Part shown: piece by piece, positions 42,646 through 51,358 of the stretch
How positions within the stretch are numbered: position 1 is the stretch's first letter
Layout of the letters: the number at the start of each line of letters is the position of its first letter
Origin: Falsiphaeobacter marinintestinus
GTDB lineage: Bacteria > Pseudomonadota > Alphaproteobacteria > Rhodobacterales > Rhodobacteraceae
Reading direction: 5' to 3'
NCBI RefSeq assembly: GCF_007923355.1
Contig: NZ_VOGO01000007.1
Location: 241,260-305,259 of the forward strand
Length of the DNA stretch: 64,000 nt
Program-made: the position numbers and the translations under genes
Notes under the pieces: generated by a model
Told to the model about the DNA's origin: nothing
What the model saw: only the letters and a program-made list of their open reading frames with translations
Database searches by the model: none

Positions 42646-44508
42646 TCAGGCCGAATACACCGTATCGTCGAAGCGCAGTTTTTCAATGTTGGTCAGGATA
42701 TCAGTCTCGCCGGTCTCGGAATGGGTGACCGTCCAGTCCGACATGCCGGATTGCACAATGTCAAACGTGGTGGAGCTAAAGCCGCGCGCCACCCAGACAT
42801 CGATACCGTCGCCACCATCCATATAGTCGTCGCCATCTCCAAGGGTAAACCGAAATATATCGTTACCCTCATCGCCGAACAGGTCGTCTGACCCCAGGCC
42901 GCCAGTCAGAATATCGCGCCCGTCTCCGCCCGACACCGTATCATTTCCGGCACCGGCGTTCAGGCGGTCATTGCCAAGACCGCCGGACATGTCATCCGAT
43001 CCACCTGCACCAACCAATGTATCCCGACCGTCCAGTCCAAAGATAATGTCATCGCCGTTCCGACCGTTTAGGCGATTGTCGGCTGCGTTCCCGGTGATTT
43101 CATCATCGCCCGAAGATCCGGTCGCGTTTTCGATAACAACTCCGTTGGCGATGGTCCGCCCACCGATCACACCATCGACATAGGACAGGAACCCGCCTCC
43201 GCCGTCTTCGTACTGCAAGGTCGCAGCGCGCAGATCGATCACTGCATCGCTGGTGCCATTGTACCGGATTTCGTCAGTCCCGTCGGTGTCCCAGATTGCA
43301 TAGTATCCCGCGCCTGAGCCGGTGACGTTGCTATCATCCAGAACATAAATGTCGTCACCCGACGCATGGCTGGTGTTTGCGCCATAAAAGTTCTGCAGGG
43401 CCGCGATGTCCAGAGCGCCATACGACGCCGCGTGGCCGGTCGAGGCTGTGGTGCTGGCGACGCCCGCGATTGTCGACCCTTCGGTATAGGTCATGATCGT
43501 ATAGGGGGCAGAGTTCAGCTCGTAATCCCCCCGGTCGCCCGAGTCGGACACGCCCAGCATGACTGATGTGCCGTTGCCGTTGTCGTGCGGATGGCCCAGT
43601 CCCAGACCATGGCCCAATTCATGTACGATAACGCTGAACATGAAGCCGCCCGTGTCCAGGGTGCCGCCGGGTGTGTCGTTCCACAGCGGGAAGCTGTCAG
43701 CATTGTTGTTCAGAACGCCAAACCCGCCGTCGCCGTTCGAATCTGGAAAGTTGAAAAAGCCGAGCAAAGTGCCCGACGGCGAGGACGCCAATTTGGTGGT
43801 TGCAAATTCAAGGTCGGCGGCGGCGCGGTTGGTCGTGATCTCGAAATCGATATCGGCAAAGGTTTCGACCTGCTCGAAGACCGACCAGATTTGACCCTGT
43901 TCGTAGGCGTTGACACCGCTGGCTTCATAGATGTCGCCGAAGTCGTTGTAGATATCTCCTTCTTGCGCGAAGTAGACAAGCAATGTGTCGCTGTCGTCCA
44001 ACCAGTTGCTGCCTTGCACGGCATCGACCGGGCTGGGCGCGGTCGCGGCGGTGACGCCAAGGCGATAGTTGCCGGTGGACTGGCTGCGCCACGAGTCAAC
44101 TTCGATGTAATACGTGCCCGAGACTTCGACCGAGACGGACAGCAGAGAGTTCAGGCCAACACCGCCGTCATCATCGGTTGCCACGATGTTGCCGTTGCTG
44201 TCGCGCAGGCGGACCAGTGGATCTTCTACGCCGGGAAGGCCATCGCCGGCTGTGTGGTCAACGCCGCGCAGGCTGATCGAAATCCACTCACCCGCTGAAA
44301 GATCAATCTGGAACCAGTCCTTGTCGCCAAGGGTTTCCAGTGATTCATCGACCGAGTCGCCAACGGCAATCGTCGCTGTGGTGGTGATGTCGCCCGGGAT
44401 CAACCGGTCTGCCGGGCGTCCGGCATCCTCCAAAGTGACCTTCAGCGATCCCAAGCCGTCCACTCCGCAATCTTCCAGGAGTTCGGCCTGCTCACAAAAT
44501 CCGCACAT
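42646..44508 (-). CDS. M10 (serralysin) family metalloprotease with PPC domain and RTX repeats
   Basis: A 620-residue secreted protease without a Sec signal. Residues about 40-155 form a pre-peptidase C-terminal-like domain (GDKDWFQIDLSAGEWISISL, TYYIEVDSW, STGNYRLGV). The catalytic domain (about 165-370) has the zinc motif HELGHGLGLGH at 296-306 and a Met-turn YTIMTY. Residues about 470-590 carry calcium-binding GGxGxDxx nonapeptides (GNDRLNAGAGNDTVSGGDGRD). Such RTX tails are exported by type I secretion; no T1SS gene is near. The N-terminus MCGFCEQ has three Cys within 14 residues. GAGG precedes the ATG. Confidence 0.92.
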   Translation of the reverse strand: MCGFCEQAELLEDCGVDGLGSLKVTLEDAGRPADRLIPGDITTTATIAVGDSVDESLETLGDKDWFQIDLSAGEWISISLRGVDHTAGDGLPGVEDPLVRLRDSNGNIVATDDDGGVGLNSLLSVSVEVSGTYYIEVDSWRSQSTGNYRLGVTAATAPSPVDAVQGSNWLDDSDTLLVYFAQEGDIYNDFGDIYEASGVNAYEQGQIWSVFEQVETFADIDFEITTNRAAADLEFATTKLASSPSGTLLGFFNFPDSNGDGGFGVLNNNADSFPLWNDTPGGTLDTGGFMFSVIVHELGHGLGLGHPHDNGNGTSVMLGVSDSGDRGDYELNSAPYTIMTYTEGSTIAGVASTTASTGHAASYGALDIAALQNFYGANTSHASGDDIYVLDDSNVTGSGAGYYAIWDTDGTDEIRYNGTSDAVIDLRAATLQYEDGGGGFLSYVDGVIGGRTIANGVVIENATGSSGDDEITGNAADNRLNGRNGDDIIFGLDGRDTLVGAGGSDDMSGGLGNDRLNAGAGNDTVSGGDGRDILTGGLGSDDLFGDEGNDIFRFTLGDGDDYMDGGDGIDVWVARGFSSTTFDIVQSGMSDWTVTHSETGETDILTNIEKLRFDDTVYSA

Positions 44509-44780
44509 ATCTTAACCTCATACATAATAACTAAACTCAGAAACCCACCGTCGCCGGGTCATTTGAAGATGGCTGTATGGTGAATTCTGGTCTCTTCCCT
44601 GATGCAATTTCTACACGTCGGGTATGCCCCGACAACAAGGGAAGTCGCGTCAACAGAAATGCAAACCGCGCTCATGAAACGCGGCATTGCCTAAGAAGCC
44701 TTGTTTATCAACCCATTGCGGGGTTTGGTCCGCATCGCGCCGGATTCGCGACAGGCCGAAAATGGGCTATAATCCGCCGG

Positions 44781-45332
44781 TCAGGCCAGCGCGACGCGTA
44801 GGTTACGCATGGCGTCGTCAGGAGTATCGGCCCAGGACAAGAAGTCTGCCAGAGACGCGTCGGCAAAGCCTTGTGCGATGACGTGGTCAATCAACGCCTT
44901 CAATGTGTCCCAGTATCCGCCCGAGTTCAGGATCACGATCGGTTTTGAATGCAGGCCAAGTTGGCGCCATGTCAAAGCCTCGAACAACTCATCCAGCGAT
45001 CCGGCGCCGCCGGGCAAAACAACAACCGCATCGGCATTCATGAACATGACCTTTTTGCGCTCGTGCATGGTTTCGGTGACGATATAGCGTGTCAGGTCGG
45101 TTTTGCCGACTTCCCAGTCAACCAGATGTTGGGGGATGACGCCGAATGTGTCCCCCCCGGCAGCCTGAGCGGCGCGGGCAACTTCGCCCATCAGGCCGAC
45201 ATCACCGGCGCCGTAAACCAGCCTCCAGCCCTCGTCAGCAAGGTTTTTGCCAAGTTCTTGGGCATCTTGCGCATAGGCAGGCATTGCCCCTGCACGTGAT
45301 CCACAATACACACACACGGATTTGACGGGCAT
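44781..45332 (-). CDS. LOG family (TIGR00730) nucleotide phosphoribohydrolase
   Basis: A 183-residue Rossmann-like protein with SVCVYCGSRAGAMPAYA at the start and the LOG family motif VVLPGGAGSLDELFEALTW, which holds the PGGxGTxxE-type active site (Gly-Ser here). Members cleave AMP or cytokinin-type nucleoside monophosphates to base and ribose 5-phosphate. It is alone on the minus strand, divergent from the LysM gene. The downstream gap to the M10 gene (272 bp) contains no recognisable gene. Confidence 0.9.
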   Translation of the reverse strand: MPVKSVCVYCGSRAGAMPAYAQDAQELGKNLADEGWRLVYGAGDVGLMGEVARAAQAAGGDTFGVIPQHLVDWEVGKTDLTRYIVTETMHERKKVMFMNADAVVVLPGGAGSLDELFEALTWRQLGLHSKPIVILNSGGYWDTLKALIDHVIAQGFADASLADFLSWADTPDDAMRNLRVALA

Positions 45333-45359
45333 GGCTCGGCCTTTCGTACTGTTGTCAAG

Positions 45360-45384
45360 GGGAAGAACGGCGTAATTTCTTCCC
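45360..45384. promoter_or_regulatory. Inverted repeat in the LOG/LysM divergent region
   Basis: GGGAAGAA (45360-45367) and TTCTTCCC (45377-45384) are exact inverse copies with a nine-base spacer, 28 bp from the LOG start and 66 bp from the LysM protein start. It is placed like an operator for one or both genes. Confidence 0.3.
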
Positions 45385-45449
45385 TGATAGCGGGAATGAT
45401 GGGCAGGCTCAACGGGGCGTCACGCAGGTCTTGGGGGAAAGGGAAGAAA

Positions 45450-47273
45450 ATGGCGGCATCAGCCGGAGGCGGTGGTTTGGGGACCATTGGTTGGGTTGCA
45501 GTTGCAGGTGCCGTTTCGGCAGTTGTTGCAGGCGGCGCATATTTCGCAGGCGTCTTTGATGGCCGGGTGAGCGACCCCGTCGAATTGGTGGTCATGCCTC
45601 AGGACCCGGTTCAAGCCCCGCAGGACACAGTAGATAAGCCAATTCCTGAACCCGTACTCAAAGCCGAGCCGGACCCAGAACCTGTTGTTGAAGCCGAACC
45701 GGAGCCTGTAACTGAACCCGAGCCTGCTGAAGATCCTGTTGCCCAAGCTGAGCCAGAACCAGAGCCAGCATCTGAGCCTGTTTTGCCGGAACTCGCAGCC
45801 CCCAGTTTTGATGTGGTGCGGGTTGAGGCTGACGGCACCACTGTTATCGCCGGTACAGGCACGGCTGGCAGCAAGGTGTCGCTGTTGCTGGACGAGGCCG
45901 TTCAGGACCAGTTCGAGGTCGATGCAAGCGGCAGTTTCGTATCGTTCTTGTCGCTCCCGCCCAGTGATGCGCCACGAATCCTGTCGATGATTGCAGAACT
46001 GGCCGGTCAAAAAGTGCTGTCCGAAGACCAGATCATCCTCGCACCGACTCCTCGCGCTGAACCTGAGCCGGAACCGCAAGTGGCCGAAGTTGAGTCCGCC
46101 GAAGTTACCGAACCGGGACCCGAGAAGGTGGTTGAGGTTGCACCTGAACCCGAGGTTGAACCGGATGCCGAGGATGTTGCCGCCGCAGAACCGGTGGATG
46201 AACAGGTTGCAGCAGTTGAGCCGGTAGCGCCGGGCCCTGTTGAAACGCCGAAAGCTGAGGCGACGACAGAACAGGATGTCGAGCCAACGGCCGTACCCAC
46301 AGACCCCGCGCCCGAGGCAGAAGAAACCGCAATCGCGGTTGCCAAGCCGCAGCCCGAACCCGCTCCAGAGCCGACCCAGGCCGAAACAACCGTCGCCGAA
46401 GCCGAAGAAAGCGCGGTCGTTCTCGAACAGCCAGTGGTTCAGGATGATCCGGTCGTTGCAGATACGCAAACGGCTGACGCCCCGGCAGACCCGGCTAAGA
46501 CAGACGGTGCAGAGCAGGTCGTGACCAGTGCAGACCCCAAACAAGAGGTCGAGCCGGTCAAAGAAGCCGTTGCTGACCCAACGATCGCGCCAAAACCGCG
46601 ACCTGAACCGCCAATCAAAACAACCGACGCGGCGGCACCTGTTCAACCTTCCGTTCCGGATACACCGGCCAAGGCCGAACCCGAAGCCGTGGTCGAAGAC
46701 GCGCCCGCCCCGGTTCCCGAAACCAGATCAATCGCCGTGTTGCGAGCCGATGCGGATGGCGTTGAACTGATCCAGTCTGGCACTGCTCCACGTCCCGAGG
46801 TGCTCAGCGAAATCACTCTGGAAACCATCAGTTACTCTGAAGAAGGCGAAGTGCAGCTGACCGGCCGCGCTGGTGAAAGCGCGATTGTGCGGGTGTATCT
46901 GGACAACCAAGCCGTCACCGATATGGGTGCAGGTGAGGATGGCAAATGGAAGGGCGAGTTGGACGGGATCGAACCCGGCATCTATACGCTTCGACTGGAC
47001 GCGCTGAACGCACAAGGCGATGTTGTCAGCCGTTTGGAAACCCCATTCAAGCGTGAAGCGCCCGAGGTTTTGCTGCCTGCCGTGTCCCAGGAACCGGGCG
47101 CAGCCCCGCCGATCCGGGCCGTAACCGTTCAGAAGGGGGATACGCTTTGGGCGATATCGCGTGACCGGTATGGCGATGGCGTTTTGTACGTAAAAGTGTT
47201 CGACGCTAACCGCGACAGCATCCGCAATCCGGATTTGATTTACCCCGGACAAGTGTTCTCTGTCCCGGACTAG
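45450..47273 (+). CDS. Membrane-anchored LysM protein with long Pro/Glu/Ala-rich spacer
   Basis: The ATG at 45450 follows GGGAAGAAA and gives 607 residues; an earlier ATG at 45396 adds 18 basic residues. A helix at about 10-33 anchors it. Residues about 45-420 are a low-complexity Pro/Glu/Val/Ala spacer (PEPVVEAEPEPVTEPEP and similar), interrupted by a beta-rich domain (about 95-175, FDVVRVEADGTTVIAGTGTAGSKV). A second such domain lies at about 430-540. The C-terminal 52 residues are a LysM domain (VQKGDTLWAISRDRYGDGVLYVKVF). It probably spans the periplasm and binds peptidoglycan. The function is unknown. Confidence 0.85.
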   Translation: MAASAGGGGLGTIGWVAVAGAVSAVVAGGAYFAGVFDGRVSDPVELVVMPQDPVQAPQDTVDKPIPEPVLKAEPDPEPVVEAEPEPVTEPEPAEDPVAQAEPEPEPASEPVLPELAAPSFDVVRVEADGTTVIAGTGTAGSKVSLLLDEAVQDQFEVDASGSFVSFLSLPPSDAPRILSMIAELAGQKVLSEDQIILAPTPRAEPEPEPQVAEVESAEVTEPGPEKVVEVAPEPEVEPDAEDVAAAEPVDEQVAAVEPVAPGPVETPKAEATTEQDVEPTAVPTDPAPEAEETAIAVAKPQPEPAPEPTQAETTVAEAEESAVVLEQPVVQDDPVVADTQTADAPADPAKTDGAEQVVTSADPKQEVEPVKEAVADPTIAPKPRPEPPIKTTDAAAPVQPSVPDTPAKAEPEAVVEDAPAPVPETRSIAVLRADADGVELIQSGTAPRPEVLSEITLETISYSEEGEVQLTGRAGESAIVRVYLDNQAVTDMGAGEDGKWKGELDGIEPGIYTLRLDALNAQGDVVSRLETPFKREAPEVLLPAVSQEPGAAPPIRAVTVQKGDTLWAISRDRYGDGVLYVKVFDANRDSIRNPDLIYPGQVFSVPD

Positions 47274-47341
47274 GTTGCTTTTGGCCGCACTGGTCAATGG
47301 TCTGACGCTGGCCTATGTGTCGGCTGAGGCAAGGAAACATC

Positions 47342-49150
47342 ATGACCCCAACTCCCGATGACGTGACAGTTGACGAACGGCAGTCAGGCTGGCGCACGAT
47401 CCGTAAGGTCGCGCCCTATATGTGGCCCGATGATCAACCTTGGGTGAAACGCCGTGTTGTTCTGGCACTGGTCGTTTTGGTCGTGGCCAAGTTGATCGCA
47501 GTCTATACGCCCGTTTTGTACAAAGGCGCAGTTGACGCGCTGGCCAAAGATGGCGGTATTCCTCCGCTCGCTTTGGGCGCAATCGGATTGACTGTGGCCT
47601 ATGGCGTTGCACGCATGATGACTGTCGGATTCCAGCAGCTTCGCGATGCGATTTTTGCGCCTGTGGCTCAGCGTGCTTTGCGGCGGCTGGCGTTGGAAAC
47701 CTTCCGGCATATTCACCGTTTATCGATGCGCTATCACATTAGCCGCAAGACCGGTGGGCTGAGCCGTATCATCGAGCGCGGCGTCAAGGGCGTCGAATTT
47801 CTTCTACGTTTTCTGCTGTTTAGCGTCGGGCCTTTGATCCTGGAGCTGGTGTTGGTTGCGATTATCCTGACGGTTTTGTTTGACGTCTGGTATCTGGTCA
47901 TCGTGGCCACCACGATTGCACTTTATGTCTGGTTCACGTTCGCCGTGACTGAGTGGCGTGTGAAACTGCGGCGCGAGATGAATGATCAGGACACGGATGC
48001 CAATCAAAAGGCCATCGACAGCCTGCTGAACTATGAAACCGTCAAGTATTTCAGCGCCGAAGAGCGGGAAGCTAAACGCTATGACGTGTCGATGCGGGCC
48101 TATGCGCAAGCAGCGCTTAAGACTGCCTATTCGTTGGCGTTTTTGAATTTTGGTCAATCGTTTTTGATCACACTTGGGCTGATTGGCGTTATGGTTCTGG
48201 CGGCCATCGGGGTTCAGAACGGATCACTGACGGTGGGCGATTTCGTGATGGTGAACGCCTATATGGTGCAGATCACCATCCCGCTGAACTTCCTTGGCAC
48301 AGTGTATCGTGAGATCCGTCAAAGCCTTGTCGATATGGGCCAGATGTTTGACCTTTTGGAACAACCTGCCGAGGTCAGCGACAAACCCGGTGCGCGTGCT
48401 CTAAATGTACAAGGTGGGGAAGTTACCCTTGAAAACGTACGATTTGGCTATGAAGACACGCGGGAGATTCTGAAGGGCGTCAGCCTGACGGTTCCGGCTG
48501 GAAAATCCGTCGCGATTGTCGGCGCGACAGGGTCGGGCAAGTCCACAATCGGTCGGCTGTTGTTCCGGTTCTATGATGTCACGGGCGGGTCGCTGAAGAT
48601 CGACGGGCAGGATGTGCGCGATGTCACGCAGTCGAGTCTGCACAAGGCCATCGGGGTCGTGCCGCAGGACACCGTGCTGTTCAACGACACCATTGGATAC
48701 AACATCGCTTATGGTCTCGACGGTGCGACGCAGGAGCAGGTCGAAGACGCCGCGCGCGCGGCTCAGATCCACGATTTCATCGTGACCCTGCCGGAAGGCT
48801 ATGAGACCAAAGTTGGCGAGCGCGGTCTGAAGCTGTCGGGTGGTGAAAAGCAGCGTGTCGGCATTGCGCGTACGTTGCTCAAGAACCCGCCGATCCTGCT
48901 GCTGGACGAAGCGACCAGCGCGTTGGACACCGATACCGAGCAGGAAATCAAAGATGCCCTGTCGCTGGCGGGCGAGGGGCGCACGGTGATCACGATTGCG
49001 CACCGGCTGAGTACGATTGCCGAGGCCGATCAGATCGTGGTTCTGGAAAAAGGTGAAATCATCGAGCGGGGCCGGCACGAGGATCTGCTGACGCAGAAGG
49101 GTCGGTACGCCCAGCTTTGGACACGGCAACAGTCGGACGAAGCGGCGTAG
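47342..49150 (+). CDS. ABC exporter of the Atm1/HMT type (fused permease-ATPase)
   Basis: The ATG at 47342 has AAGGAAA upstream and gives 602 residues. Six membrane helices (about 35-330) are followed by an ATPase with Walker A GATGSGKST, signature LSGGEKQRVGIARTL and Walker B PILLLDEATSALDTD. The helix segment DTDANQKAIDSLLNYETVKYF, with NYETVKYF, is the Atm1-family glutathione-site region. Bacterial Atm1-like exporters move glutathione conjugates or metal-thiolates and help metal and redox balance. It is 68 bp after the LysM gene. Confidence 0.9.
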   Translation: MTPTPDDVTVDERQSGWRTIRKVAPYMWPDDQPWVKRRVVLALVVLVVAKLIAVYTPVLYKGAVDALAKDGGIPPLALGAIGLTVAYGVARMMTVGFQQLRDAIFAPVAQRALRRLALETFRHIHRLSMRYHISRKTGGLSRIIERGVKGVEFLLRFLLFSVGPLILELVLVAIILTVLFDVWYLVIVATTIALYVWFTFAVTEWRVKLRREMNDQDTDANQKAIDSLLNYETVKYFSAEEREAKRYDVSMRAYAQAALKTAYSLAFLNFGQSFLITLGLIGVMVLAAIGVQNGSLTVGDFVMVNAYMVQITIPLNFLGTVYREIRQSLVDMGQMFDLLEQPAEVSDKPGARALNVQGGEVTLENVRFGYEDTREILKGVSLTVPAGKSVAIVGATGSGKSTIGRLLFRFYDVTGGSLKIDGQDVRDVTQSSLHKAIGVVPQDTVLFNDTIGYNIAYGLDGATQEQVEDAARAAQIHDFIVTLPEGYETKVGERGLKLSGGEKQRVGIARTLLKNPPILLLDEATSALDTDTEQEIKDALSLAGEGRTVITIAHRLSTIAEADQIVVLEKGEIIERGRHEDLLTQKGRYAQLWTRQQSDEAA

Positions 49151-49190
49151 GTCCGTGATGCCCGAAAAACTGCCTGAACCGTTCCAATCT

Positions 49191-49219
49191 TTGCCATGAT
49201 GATGCGCTATTGCTAGAGT
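49191..49219 (+). promoter_or_regulatory. Sigma70-type promoter of the exosortase gene
   Basis: TTGCCA (49191-49196, five of six consensus bases) and TAGAGT (49214-49219, four of six) are spaced by 17 bp and preceded by TGC as an extended -10. Transcription would start near 49226, 30 bp before the TTG start of the exosortase. Confidence 0.45.
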
Positions 49220-49255
49220 CCGACAACCCCACGCGCGTCTAGGTGAGGCATTGCT

Positions 49256-50845
49256 TTGAAGACCCGGTTATTCTGGCTGACCGTCCTTTTTTCGGCGGAA
49301 GTCTTGGCAATTGTATTGGTGTTTCAGGTGTTCTCGTCTGTAGAGTGCCGGCTGACTGATATCGAAACAGCCTGCCGCGCCCTGCGCAGTGCGATGGTGC
49401 GCGGTATGTGCGCCTTTGCGGCTGCGGGGCTGTTTCTTTGGTTTCGTCCGGCCTTGCGGCGACAATTGATCGAAGCAACTCAGATCGACTATGGCTCGCG
49501 CGTGTGGGCCATTGTGCATCTGGCCGGGCTTGGGCTGATCTTTCTGCCGTGGATCACGGCAGATGCAGCGGAGCTGAACCAAAACTTCAGAACCTATTTC
49601 TTCACGTTGACAGGGGGGGCGACGCTGGCGGGTATCGGCGGTCTGCTTTGGCTTTTGCCGCATCACCACCTTTTACGATGGCTGCGAAATGGCGGCGCGG
49701 CGTTGTTTCCGGTTATTCTTGCGGCGGCCTTCATCCCCGACCTGGCCGCTGCGCTTGATCCGCTCTGGTGGTCGATGAAGGGGCTACTGGTCGCGACGTT
49801 CTACGGAGTCGCGGTGGTGCTTGCATTGTTGGGGAACCATGTTCTGCTGAACCCCGAAGCGTCCAGCATTGGGGTCGATGATTTCATCGTCGAAGTCGCC
49901 GGATCCTGTTCGGGGATCGAAGGCTTTGCACTGACAACCGGGTTTCTGGCGATCTATGCCGTGTTGATGCGCGACACGCTGCGCCAGCGTCCGTTCTGGT
50001 TGATTGTGTTTCCTTTGGCGCTTCTGGTCAGCTGGGTGTTCAACGTCATCCGGATATCGGCCCTGATCCTGATCGGGGCGCATGTTTCTCCGGATCTGGC
50101 GGTGAACGGGTTTCACAGTTTTGCGGGTTGGTTGTTTTTCACCCTGTTGGCGCTGGGGGTGTTGTGGGTTGTCCAGGTGGTGTCATCGCTGCACCGTGAC
50201 CCGGTGGACGTCTCAGGCGATGGCGGCCCGGCTGGTGTCGTGCCGTTGCGCGAAGATCTGGCAGCAGCGCAAATCGCACCGTTTCTGGTGTTCATGTTGT
50301 CAGGGCTTCTGGTCAATACATTCTGGCAAAACCCCGCCTTGGGCTATCCGCTTCAGGCGGTTTTGATGGCGGGCGTGTTGTGGGTTTTCCGCAAGCCGTT
50401 TCTGCGGCTTGAGTGGCGGTTGGACCCGGTCGCGATTGGTGCCGGATTGGTGGTTGGGGCCGGGTGGCTGTTGACGGCCAAGCACGGGGCAGGGGTGCCG
50501 GGGCTTGAAACCCTTGGGGCCGGGGCTTTTGCTGTGTGGGTTGTCGCGCGGATCATTGGAACGACTGTCCTGGTGCCGGTAATTGAAGAGGCGTTCTTTC
50601 GCGGTTACCTGCTTGGGTTCCTCAGCAACGGGAAAACAACGCACAAAGTTATTGCTGTCGCCGTTTCAAGCCTGGCCTTTGCAGTCCTGCATGGACGGAT
50701 CGTCGAAGCGGGGATCGCCGGGGTCATTTTTGCCTTGGTGGCAATGCGGCGGGGCAGGCTGGCGGATGCGATCATCGCGCATGCCGTGGCCAATGCCACA
50801 ATAGCAATCGCCGCCCTGATTGGCGGCGACTGGTCTCTTATCTGA
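49256..50845 (+). CDS. xrtE: Exosortase E fused to a CPBP protease (VPEID-CTERM system)
   Basis: A 529-residue membrane protein starting at TTG (GAGG seven bases upstream). Residues about 1-310 are an exosortase with the catalytic Cys218 (EVAGSCSGIEGF), Arg266 (FNVIRISAL) and His287 (NGFHSFAGWLF). Residues about 335-525 are a CPBP/CAAX-protease-like domain with Glu444-Glu445 and Arg449 (PVIEEAFFRGY), His479 (AVLHGR) and His509/Asn513 (IAHAVANA). This fusion is the defined exosortase E/protease type. It likely cleaves or transfers the C-terminus of the facing VPEID protein, with the second domain acting on the leftover helix; both steps are inferred. Confidence 0.92.
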   Translation: MKTRLFWLTVLFSAEVLAIVLVFQVFSSVECRLTDIETACRALRSAMVRGMCAFAAAGLFLWFRPALRRQLIEATQIDYGSRVWAIVHLAGLGLIFLPWITADAAELNQNFRTYFFTLTGGATLAGIGGLLWLLPHHHLLRWLRNGGAALFPVILAAAFIPDLAAALDPLWWSMKGLLVATFYGVAVVLALLGNHVLLNPEASSIGVDDFIVEVAGSCSGIEGFALTTGFLAIYAVLMRDTLRQRPFWLIVFPLALLVSWVFNVIRISALILIGAHVSPDLAVNGFHSFAGWLFFTLLALGVLWVVQVVSSLHRDPVDVSGDGGPAGVVPLREDLAAAQIAPFLVFMLSGLLVNTFWQNPALGYPLQAVLMAGVLWVFRKPFLRLEWRLDPVAIGAGLVVGAGWLLTAKHGAGVPGLETLGAGAFAVWVVARIIGTTVLVPVIEEAFFRGYLLGFLSNGKTTHKVIAVAVSSLAFAVLHGRIVEAGIAGVIFALVAMRRGRLADAIIAHAVANATIAIAALIGGDWSLI

Positions 50846-50871
50846 TTTGCTTAGGTTGACGCCCGGCCCAA

Positions 50872-51126
50872 TCAGCTTTTCTTGCGGCGTCGCTTTACTT
50901 CCCGCGCCAGCAGCAGTGCCGCGCCGACGGCGGCCAACGCCAGAAGGCCGGTTGAGGCGTCGATTTCCGGAACCGATGACCGTGTTCTGCCGCCATCGTG
51001 ATAATCACCGCGACTCCAGCCGCCCCAGAAACTGGACCACCAGCTGGTGGACTGGGCAGCAGCCGGAACTGCAGTCACGGCAAGCGTTGTTGCGGCAGCG
51101 ACCGCGCTCAGGAAAATGGTTTTCAT
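50872..51126 (-). CDS. VPEID-CTERM sorting-signal protein, substrate of exosortase E
   Basis: An 84-residue protein with a Sec signal peptide (1-24, ending PAAAQ), a short mature segment rich in Trp, Ser and Gly (25-51; five Trp in STSWWSSFWGGWSRG), the sorting motif VPEID at 52-56, one helix (58-75) and a basic tail EVKRRRKK. This tripartite C-terminus is the exosortase target layout, and VPEID is the motif paired with exosortase E. The genes are convergent, 26 bp apart. The mature segment after cleavage would be only about 27 residues. Its role is unknown. Confidence 0.9.
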   Translation of the reverse strand: MKTIFLSAVAAATTLAVTAVPAAAQSTSWWSSFWGGWSRGDYHDGGRTRSSVPEIDASTGLLALAAVGAALLLAREVKRRRKKS

Positions 51127-51358
51127 GTCTCAATCCTCGCTGATGTCCCAAACAATATGGCCGAATTTGACGAACTTGCCAAACTCTTGCCGCATTTGCT
51201 TGTTCGGGCGACAACAATTTGCTGTTGCCGGGCGGTTTACATCCATTTCGTGAACAGTAAAGCCCGCTTAACCCGTTGTTTAGGATCTCTGGCGAAACAA
51301 TGACGATCTGGCCGGTTTCGACAAGAGCGCGGGCGCAGCGAAAAAACTGGGTACCGAA
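51127..51358. other. Non-coding gap between VPEID gene and RND pump
   Basis: This 232-bp stretch holds the promoter region of the minus-strand VPEID gene and the 3' end region of the RND operon. I see no coding frame with a ribosome site, and no clear terminator hairpin. Confidence 0.5.

Noticed and set aside
44509..44780. Short open frames between the M10 protease and the LOG gene
   Set aside because: They have no ribosome site and no protein-like features. The gap probably only holds the protease promoter.
45459..46646. A 395-codon minus-strand frame opposite the LysM protein spacer
   Set aside because: It is produced by the repetitive Pro/Glu codons on the plus strand; its own product is an unlikely Arg/Phe/Leu/Cys-rich mixture.
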